Shown piece after piece: positions 4,665-9,315 of a stretch of DNA of 9,315 nt. Every line of letters starts with the position of its first letter. Position 1 is the stretch's first letter. Position numbers and translations under genes: made by a program. This DNA is from Oscillospiraceae bacterium. GTDB lineage: Bacteria; Bacillota_A; Clostridia; Oscillospirales; Oscillospiraceae. The notes under the pieces were generated by a model. It was not told the DNA's origin. It ran no database searches and worked only from the letters and a program-made list of their open reading frames with translations. The stretch is taken from assembly GCA_015068175.1 (NCBI GenBank), contig SVLA01000080.1:1-9315 (forward strand), in the 5' to 3' direction.

Positions 4665-6290
4665 ATGAAAAGAAAGATCCTGCGCGTGCTGGCCATGCTG
4701 CTGATCCTGGTCCTGCTCCTCACCGGCTGTGAGATGCAGGCATTCAGCGATCTGTTTGAAGATCTGTACAGCGCCATCCAGGTGGGCCTGGCCACGCACT
4801 TTAAGGATATGACCTATGTGCGCCCGGATCCGGACGGTTTCCGGGAAAAGCTGGACCATTGCATGGCCGAGGCCGAAACAGCCACCGATGCCGATGCTTT
4901 GATGGAGCTGGTATTCGAGCTGTACGAGCTGTACTACGATTTCATCACCAATTACCAACTGGCCAATATCCATTATTACGGCGATATGACCGACATCTAC
5001 TGGGACGAGGAATACAGCTTCTGTCTGGAAGCCTCCACGGACATTTCCGCCGGCATGGATAATCTGCTCTACGCCCTGGCCGATTCCCCCCTGCGGGAGG
5101 AACTGGAAGCGGAGCAGTATTTCGGTGCGGATTTCTTCGACGCTTACGAGGGCGATAGCTTGTGGGATGAGACCTTCACCGCATTGATGGCGGAGGAGAA
5201 CGCTCTGCTGGATCAGTATTATTCCCTCAATGCCCGGCAGGTTACCGACAGCTATTACTCCGAAGGCTATTTCAAAAATTACTGCTATCCCATGGAAGAA
5301 GTGTTCGTGGAGCTGATAAGGGTCCGCCAGCAGATCGCGGAATATGCCGGCTATGACAGCTATCCCGCCTTCGCTTACGAATTTTACTATTACCGGGATT
5401 ATACCCCGGAGCAGACGGCCCAGTACATCGAGGACATCCGCAGAGAGCTGGTGAATCTGTACCTGGACCTGGATTCCTCCGTGTGGAACGCCATGTACGA
5501 GACCTGCACCGAAGAGCAGATGCTGGACTATCTGACCAAAAATGTGGAGGCCCTGGGCGGCACGGCCAAATACGCCTATGAGCTCATGACCACCGCCGGC
5601 GTTTACGACATTACCTACAGTGAGAATAAATACGATGCCTCCTTCGAGGTCTATCTGCCCACCTACAGCACCCCCTTCCTTTTCGTCAATCCCACCAAGA
5701 CCGCCCGGGATAAGCTGACTCTGGTCCACGAGTTCGGTCATTTCTGCAGCGATTATGCCTCCCCCGGCGGCAGCCAGGTGGGCATCGACGTGGCGGAAGT
5801 CTTCTCCCAGAGCCTGGAGTACCTGAGCCTGACCAACGAGAAGCCTTATTCCAAACTGCGGATGCTGAAGCTGGCCGACAGCCTCAGCGTCTATGTGGAG
5901 CAGGCGGCCTACGCCCGGTTTGAGCTGGATGTCTACGAGCTGGAAGGAGACGATCTGACGGTGGAAAAGGTCCGCCAGGTCTATCGCCAGGTGCTGGCCG
6001 ACTTCGGTCTGCTGGCCTACGGCCGGGACCAGCGGGACTATGTGCTGATCCCCCATTTCTTCATCAGCGCGGAATATGTCATCAGCTATGTGGTCAGTAA
6101 CGACGTTTCCATGCAGATCTACCGCAAGGAGCTGGAGACCCCCGGCGCCGGTGTGCAGATCTGGCAGGATACCCTGGCCACCACCCAGCAGGGCATTTTG
6201 GGCTATGTGGAAGAAGCGGGCCTGGAAAGCCCCTTTGCGGAGGGGCAGATCGAGAAGATCGCTGAGTTCTTCACCCTTCAGCTCCCCTGA
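4665..6290 (+). CDS. Lipoprotein zinc peptidase, M3 (oligoendopeptidase) family
   Basis: A 541-residue secreted, membrane-anchored metallopeptidase that probably trims short peptides outside the cell. It opens with a lipoprotein signal: basic MKRK, a hydrophobic core, and the lipobox LTGC with Cys22 as the lipidated residue. The M3 fold is suggested by the mostly helical, tyrosine-rich body, the catalytic zinc motif HEFGH at 355-359 (E356 as general base) and the downstream DVAEVFSQSLE at 375-385, where E378 fits the third zinc ligand. PHFFISAEYVISYVV at 463-477 matches the family's C-terminal substrate-binding His/Tyr segment. Classical M3 enzymes are often cytosolic and have a third histidine (HExxHxxH); here that position is Ser, and the gap from HEFGH to the Glu is about four residues shorter than in PepF-type enzymes. 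AAGGAGG lies 7 bases before the ATG. The gene is monocistronic. The substrate is unknown. Confidence 0.88.
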   Translation: MKRKILRVLAMLLILVLLLTGCEMQAFSDLFEDLYSAIQVGLATHFKDMTYVRPDPDGFREKLDHCMAEAETATDADALMELVFELYELYYDFITNYQLANIHYYGDMTDIYWDEEYSFCLEASTDISAGMDNLLYALADSPLREELEAEQYFGADFFDAYEGDSLWDETFTALMAEENALLDQYYSLNARQVTDSYYSEGYFKNYCYPMEEVFVELIRVRQQIAEYAGYDSYPAFAYEFYYYRDYTPEQTAQYIEDIRRELVNLYLDLDSSVWNAMYETCTEEQMLDYLTKNVEALGGTAKYAYELMTTAGVYDITYSENKYDASFEVYLPTYSTPFLFVNPTKTARDKLTLVHEFGHFCSDYASPGGSQVGIDVAEVFSQSLEYLSLTNEKPYSKLRMLKLADSLSVYVEQAAYARFELDVYELEGDDLTVEKVRQVYRQVLADFGLLAYGRDQRDYVLIPHFFISAEYVISYVVSNDVSMQIYRKELETPGAGVQIWQDTLATTQQGILGYVEEAGLESPFAEGQIEKIAEFFTLQLP

Positions 6291-6310
6291 TCCCTTTTGC
6301 GCGCAATATG

Positions 6311-6340
6311 GCCGCCGCCCGGTTGGGCGGCGGCGTTTTT
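6311..6340 (+). terminator. Intrinsic terminator of the M3 peptidase gene
   Basis: GCCGCCGCCC (6311-6320) pairs perfectly with GGGCGGCGGC (6325-6334) around GGTT, followed by GTTTTTC. A strong 10-base all-GC stem, 20 bases after the stop. Confidence 0.93.
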
Positions 6341-6348
6341 CTGCTGTT

Positions 6349-6392
6349 GCAGTAGGGACACCCGTCCCCGGGTGTCCCTGCGGGGAACCCCG
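6349..6392. repeat. Palindromic repeat related to the one at 3576-3645
   Basis: AGGGACACCCG (6354-6364) pairs with CGGGTGTCCCT (6369-6379) around a 4-base loop, an 11-base perfect stem; a second small hairpin CGGGG-AA-CCCCG follows at 6381-6392. The left end GTAGGGAC and the right end CCCTGCG match the ends of the 3576-3645 element (GTAGGGGAC and CCCCTGCG), while the inner palindrome differs. It lies between a terminator and the next promoter and is non-coding. Confidence 0.65.
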
Positions 6393-6455
6393 GGCGGATC
6401 AAGGGGCGCGTTGCTGATCATCCGCCGGGCCGGCGGGATCTTTCAGGCCGCCGGG
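6393..6455. other. GC-rich hairpin-forming intergenic stretch
   Basis: No convincing gene is seen between 6291 and 6558. This part can fold in alternative ways: GGCGGAT (6393-6399) with ATCCGCC (6420-6426); CCGCCGG (6422-6428) with CCGGCGG (6430-6436); or CCGGCGG (6430-6436) with CCGCCGG (6448-6454). It is upstream of the mapped exporter promoter, so it would not be in that transcript. It may be a decayed continuation of the neighbouring palindromic repeat. Confidence 0.4.
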
Positions 6456-6478
6456 TCCCACAAAGATGCATATAGTTA

Positions 6479-6507
6479 TTGAAAAAACGTTCAAAAAGTG
6501 GTATACT
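6479..6507 (+). promoter_or_regulatory. Sigma-A-type promoter of the ABC exporter operon
   Basis: TTGAAA (6479-6484), a 17-base spacer and TATACT (6502-6507). Start near 6514 gives a leader of about 45 bases before the ATG at 6559. A short inverted repeat TTGAA-N6-TTCAA (6479-6494) covers the -35 box and could be an operator, but it is too short to claim. Confidence 0.75.
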
Positions 6508-6558
6508 AACTTATTATAGCCTCAAATCGGCCCCGTCCGTGGGCAATCAGGAGCTTTT

Positions 6559-7359
6559 ATGAACAACAAAAAGTATGCTCTCTCCCGAACTTTGGGCGAG
6601 TTTTGGAAATACCGGGACCTGCTGAAATTGCTGGTGAGCCGGAACATCAAACTGAAATACCGGCGCAGTATCCTGGGTTATCTGTGGAGTGTCCTGAACC
6701 CCCTGATGATCATGACGGTCATGGCGGTGGTGTTTTCCACCATGTTCAAGCGCAGCATCGACCATTTCCCGGTCTATCTGTTCTGCGGCCAACTGCTGTT
6801 CAATTTCATGAACACCTCCACCAATCAGGCCATCTCTTCCATTACCGGCAGCGCCGCCCTGCTGAAAAAGGCCTATGTGCCCAAATATATCTTTACCCTC
6901 TCCCGGATCACCAGCGGCCTGGTGGACCTGGTGTTTTCTCTGGCGGCCCTGGTCATCGTCATCATCGTCACCGGCGCCGGATTTACCTGGCACAGCCTGC
7001 TGTTTCCCTTGGTCATTGCCCAGCTTTATGTATTCTGCGTGGGTTTGGGTTTGTTTTTGGCCCAGGCCAATGTGTTTTTCCGGGACATCCAGTATATTTA
7101 CAGCGCCGTGATCACAGCCTGGATGTACCTGACCCCCATTTTCTACCCCGTGGATGCCCTGCCGGAGCGTATTGGCTGGATCATCCGGAACCTGAATCCT
7201 ATGTATTTCTACGTCACCCAGTTCCGGGATCTGGTGTGGGCCGGGCAGTTGCCTGCCCTTTCCCTGGTTTTGGCCGGCTGCATCACCGCCCTGGCCATGC
7301 TGGCGGTGGGCATCTGGAGCTTCCGCCGGTCCCAGGACCGTTTCATTCTGTATATCTGA
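6559..7359 (+). CDS. Polysaccharide ABC exporter permease (Wzm/TagG-like, ABC-2 type)
   Basis: A 266-residue inner-membrane permease that, as a dimer with the ATPase encoded next, moves a lipid-linked polysaccharide out of the cytoplasm. The family layout is complete: a cytoplasmic amphipathic start, then the conserved LKYRRSILGYLWSVLNPLM at 32-50 leading into the first membrane helix (about 43-63). Further helices are near 71-86, 118-139, 147-168, 182-197 and 232-252. LLKKAYVPKYIF at 101-112 and FFRDIQYI at 173-180 are hallmark cytoplasmic segments of this family, followed by LTPIFYP at 191-197 and LNPMYFYVTQFRD at 212-224. AGGAG stands 5 bases before the ATG. The ATPase gene begins 15 bases downstream. 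Relatives export O-antigen, capsule, teichoic acid or S-layer glycan; in a Gram-positive cell the substrate would be a wall-linked glycan or teichoic acid. Confidence 0.95.
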   Translation: MNNKKYALSRTLGEFWKYRDLLKLLVSRNIKLKYRRSILGYLWSVLNPLMIMTVMAVVFSTMFKRSIDHFPVYLFCGQLLFNFMNTSTNQAISSITGSAALLKKAYVPKYIFTLSRITSGLVDLVFSLAALVIVIIVTGAGFTWHSLLFPLVIAQLYVFCVGLGLFLAQANVFFRDIQYIYSAVITAWMYLTPIFYPVDALPERIGWIIRNLNPMYFYVTQFRDLVWAGQLPALSLVLAGCITALAMLAVGIWSFRRSQDRFILYI

Positions 7360-7374
7360 CCGAGGAGAACGACT

Positions 7375-8121
7375 ATGAGTGAGCAACCCATCATGATCGA
7401 CGTGGATCATGTTACGGTCCGTTTCAATCTGGCCAACCAAAAAGTGGACAACCTGAAAGAATATGTGATCAAACTGCTGAAGCGGGAATTGCTGTTTCAG
7501 GAATTTCTGGCATTGAAGGATGTTTCCGTCCGGATCCGGGCCGGCGAAGCCTGGGCCCTCATCGGCACCAACGGTTCGGGCAAATCCACCTTGCTGAAGG
7601 CCATCAGCGGCATCCTCCAGCCTTATAAGGGCAGTATCACCGTCAACGGCACCGTGGCGCCCCTGATCGAGCTGGGGGCCGGCTTCGATATGGAAATGAC
7701 CGCCCGGGAAAACATTTATCTCAACGGCTGTGTTCTGGGCCATTCGGAAAAATTCATGGAGGAACATTTCAACGAGATCGTGGATTTTGCGGAACTCCAT
7801 GAGTTCCTGGACTCTCCCCTGAAAAACTATTCCTCCGGCATGCGGGCCCGGCTGGGTTTTGCCATTGCCACCATGGTGAAGCCGGACATTTTGATCGTGG
7901 ATGAGGTCCTGTCCGTGGGCGACTACAAATTCCGGCAGAAATGCGAAGCCCGGATGAAGGAACTGCTCAGCGGCGGCACCACCTTGCTGTATGTGTCCCA
8001 CAATATCGCCGAAGTCCAGCGGCTGTGCGACCATGTTCTGTGGATCCACAACGGCGTCACCCGAATGATCGGCGATACCGACACCGTCTGCAGCGCCTAC
8101 ATGGCCGAGATGAAGAAATAA
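7375..8121 (+). CDS. Polysaccharide ABC exporter ATPase (Wzt/TagH-like), short form without carbohydrate-binding domain
   Basis: A 248-residue cytoplasmic ATPase that powers the permease encoded just upstream. The nucleotide-binding domain is complete: Walker A GTNGSGKST at 64-72, the Q-loop region around LIELGAGFDMEMTARENIYL at 97-116 (the form specific to polysaccharide exporters), signature YSSGMRARL at 152-160, Walker B ILIVDEVLSVGD at 172-183, and the switch histidine in YVSHN at H209. It ends soon after the domain, at the length of short KpsT/TagH-core forms, and lacks the roughly 150-residue C-terminal carbohydrate-binding domain of long Wzt proteins. In those systems that domain recognises the capped chain end, so export here probably does not depend on it. 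GAGGAG lies 7 bases before the ATG. The start residues before the first strand (MSEQPIMIDVDHVTVRF) are typical. Confidence 0.96.
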   Translation: MSEQPIMIDVDHVTVRFNLANQKVDNLKEYVIKLLKRELLFQEFLALKDVSVRIRAGEAWALIGTNGSGKSTLLKAISGILQPYKGSITVNGTVAPLIELGAGFDMEMTARENIYLNGCVLGHSEKFMEEHFNEIVDFAELHEFLDSPLKNYSSGMRARLGFAIATMVKPDILIVDEVLSVGDYKFRQKCEARMKELLSGGTTLLYVSHNIAEVQRLCDHVLWIHNGVTRMIGDTDTVCSAYMAEMKK

Positions 8122-8132
8122 TGATCCCGCAA

Positions 8133-8159
8133 AAGGCCCTCCCGTCACGGGAGGGCCTT
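8133..8159. terminator. Bidirectional terminator between the convergent ATPase and glf genes
   Basis: AAGGCCCTCCCG (8133-8144) pairs perfectly with CGGGAGGGCCTT (8148-8159) around TCA. On the minus strand the stem is followed by a T-run, making a good terminator for glf, which ends 5 bases away; on the plus strand the T-tract is weak but the 12-base stem still follows the ATPase stop by 11 bases. Confidence 0.85.
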
Positions 8160-8164
8160 GGCTG

Positions 8165-9259
8165 TTATATCATGGTTTTCAGATCATCCAGAGCGGCCCG
8201 GATCACCTTGTCCATATCGTAATACCGATACTGGCCCAGGCGGCCGCCGAAGCGGACCTTCTCCTCCCCTTGGGCCAGGGCCTGATACCGGCCGTAGAGG
8301 GCGGAATTTTCTTCGTCATTGACGGGATAATAGGGTTCCATGCCCGGGGTCCATTCCGCCGGATACTCCCGGCTGATGACGGTGGTGGGCTGTTGGCCGA
8401 AAGCAAAATGCTTATGCTCAATGATCCGGGTATAGGGCACCGCCCGCTCCGTGTAATTGACCACGGCGTTGCCCTGGAAATCATCCATGTCCAGCTCCTC
8501 CGTTTCAAAACGGACGGTACGGTAGTGCAGCCGGCCCAGCTTGTAGCCGAAATATTCGTCGATGCACCCGGTGTAGATGATCTTTTCCGCCAGGTCCGGC
8601 GTTTCCTCCATCAGTTGCGCGAAATCGGTGTTCAGCCGCACTTCCACCCCGGCCAGCATTTTCTCCACCAGGGCGGTATATCCCGCCACGGGGATGCCCT
8701 GGTAGCGGTCGTTGAAATAGTTGTTGTCGTAGGTGAAGCGGCAGGGCAGCCGCTTGATGATGAAAGCCGGCAGGTCCCTGCAATCCCGGCCCCACTGCTT
8801 TTCGGTGTAGCCTTTCACCAGCTTGGTGTATACGTCGGTGCCCACCAGGCGCAGGGCCTGTTCCTCCAGGTTTTTCGGCTCCGTGATGTTCAGCTCCGCC
8901 ACCTGCTCCGCGATCTTCGCCCTGGCCTCCGCCGGGGTGCGGATGCCCCACATTTTGGAAAAGGTGTTCATGTTGAAGGGCAGATTGTACAGTTCCTCCC
9001 CATAAACCGCCAGGGGACTGTTGACGAAGTTGTTGAACTCCCCGAATTGGTTTACATAATTCCAAACTTCCCGATCGGAGGTGTGGAAAATATGGGCGCC
9101 GTATTTGTGGACCTGGATGCCGTGGACATCCTCGGTGTAGATATTGCCGGCAATGTGGTCCCGGCGGTCAATGACCAGGCACTTTTTGCCCGCCTTGGTC
9201 AGCTCATGGGCGCAGACCGCGCCGTAAAGACCGGCTCCCACGATCAAGTAGTCGTACAC
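8165..9259 (-). CDS. glf: UDP-galactopyranose mutase (Glf)
   Basis: A 364-residue FAD enzyme that converts UDP-galactopyranose to UDP-galactofuranose (EC 5.4.99.9), the donor for galactofuranose in surface glycans. From the GTG start, MYDYLIVGAGLYGA carries the Rossmann GxGxxG at 8-13. DRRDHIAGNIY at 31-41, YGAHIFHT at 53-60, GYTEKQWG at 150-157, IIKRLPCRFTYDNNYF at 167-182 and the C-terminal GGRLGQYRYYDMD at 338-350 are all family signatures and include the substrate-contacting Tyr and Arg positions. Length matches E. coli Glf (367). The GTG at 9259 is chosen over an ATG at 9283: it has GGAGGGG 5 bases upstream, gives the canonical N terminus, and avoids overlap with the upstream gene's stop at 9273. 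It is convergent with the exporter operon and continues an operon entering from the right edge. Confidence 0.97.
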   Translation of the reverse strand: MYDYLIVGAGLYGAVCAHELTKAGKKCLVIDRRDHIAGNIYTEDVHGIQVHKYGAHIFHTSDREVWNYVNQFGEFNNFVNSPLAVYGEELYNLPFNMNTFSKMWGIRTPAEARAKIAEQVAELNITEPKNLEEQALRLVGTDVYTKLVKGYTEKQWGRDCRDLPAFIIKRLPCRFTYDNNYFNDRYQGIPVAGYTALVEKMLAGVEVRLNTDFAQLMEETPDLAEKIIYTGCIDEYFGYKLGRLHYRTVRFETEELDMDDFQGNAVVNYTERAVPYTRIIEHKHFAFGQQPTTVISREYPAEWTPGMEPYYPVNDEENSALYGRYQALAQGEEKVRFGGRLGQYRYYDMDKVIRAALDDLKTMI

Positions 9260-9264
9260 GGCTT

Positions 9265-9271
9265 CCCCTCC
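9265..9271 (-). promoter_or_regulatory. Ribosome binding site that fixes the GTG start of glf
   Basis: GGAGGGG on the minus strand, 5 bases before GTG (9259-9257), lying between the TAA of the upstream gene and glf. No comparable site stands before the in-frame ATG at 9283. Confidence 0.8.
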
Positions 9272-9272
9272 G

Positions 9273-9315
9273 TTACACTTCATATTCCCGAACCACTTCC
9301 GTGGGGCCTTCCAGC
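9273..9315 (-). CDS. C-terminal tail of an unidentified gene upstream of glf (partial)
   Basis: The minus strand is open from the right edge in the frame reading LEGPTEVVREYEV and then TAA (9275-9273). The stop lies 13 bases before the GTG of glf, normal for operon partners, and the codons (GAA, GGC, GTG, CGG) match local usage. Thirteen residues are too few to name a family; a glycosyltransferase or another glycan gene is likely only from context. Confidence 0.5.
   Translation of the reverse strand, partial: LEGPTEVVREYEV

Noticed and set aside
4389..6056. A 555-codon open frame on the minus strand opposite the M3 peptidase
   Set aside because: Low-complexity composition rich in His, Gln, Val, Ile and Gly, no domain, no ribosome site; it is the mirror of a GC-rich gene with strong codon bias.
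6479..6494. TTGAA-N6-TTCAA as an operator over the exporter promoter
   Set aside because: Five-base arms in an A-rich stretch occur easily by chance, and no regulator gene is adjacent.
6547..8148. A 533-codon open frame on the minus strand covering both exporter genes
   Set aside because: Spans two clearly real plus-strand genes and their gap, with a His/Gln/Gly/Asp-rich composition and no recognisable motif.
1..9315. tRNA, rRNA, riboswitch, transposase or attachment sites
   Set aside because: I saw no cloverleaf, conserved rRNA segment, known riboswitch core or recombinase motif on either strand.

Overview
The window looks like chromosomal DNA of a GC-rich, spore-forming member of the Bacillota, most likely a Clostridia/Oscillospiraceae-type gut anaerobe. 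This is inferred from a near-full-length SpoVT orthologue, strong AAGGAG-type ribosome binding sites throughout, sigma-A-like promoters with 16-17 base spacers, frequent GC-rich intrinsic terminators, a lipoprotein M3 peptidase, and short intergenic palindromic repeats of the kind scattered through such genomes. No species can be named from the sequence alone.

Layout. (1) Positions 1-1919, minus strand: a tightly coupled three-gene operon (family 2 glycosyltransferase, FdtA/QdtA-type sugar 3,4-ketoisomerase, DegT/FdtB-type aminotransferase) joined by ATGA overlaps and driven by a clear promoter at 1985-2013. The aminotransferase runs off the left edge, and the last 26 bases of the window are an inverted copy of 107-132, which looks like a fold-back assembly or amplification artefact. 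(2) 2148-2993, plus strand: a lone kduI (uronate isomerase). (3) 3092-3460, minus strand: an AT-rich orphan gene of unknown function. (4) 3488-3645: back-to-back promoters and a palindromic repeat. (5) 3667-4209: spoVT. (6) 4325-4543: a 72-residue glycine-rich membrane protein with its own promoter and terminator. (7) 4665-6290: a lipoprotein zinc peptidase of the M3 (oligoendopeptidase) type. (8) 6341-6500: a gene-free, hairpin-rich stretch. (9) 6559-8121: a two-gene operon for a polysaccharide ABC exporter (Wzm/Wzt type). (10) 8165-9259, minus strand and convergent: glf (UDP-galactopyranose mutase), preceded at the right edge by the tail of another gene.

How the genes fit together. The outer thirds of the window are cell-surface glycan genes: nucleotide-sugar supply (Glf for UDP-galactofuranose; ketoisomerase plus aminotransferase for a dTDP-3-amino-3,6-dideoxyhexose), a glycosyltransferase, and an ABC exporter for the lipid-linked chain. 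The middle third is a run of singly transcribed genes, each with its own promoter and terminator, with no evident link to the glycan. I found no CRISPR array, RNA gene, transposase, phage gene or recognisable defence system. The most useful oddities are the fold-back at the left edge, the pair of related palindromic repeats, the AT-rich orphan gene, and the M3 peptidase with a shortened metal-ligand spacing.
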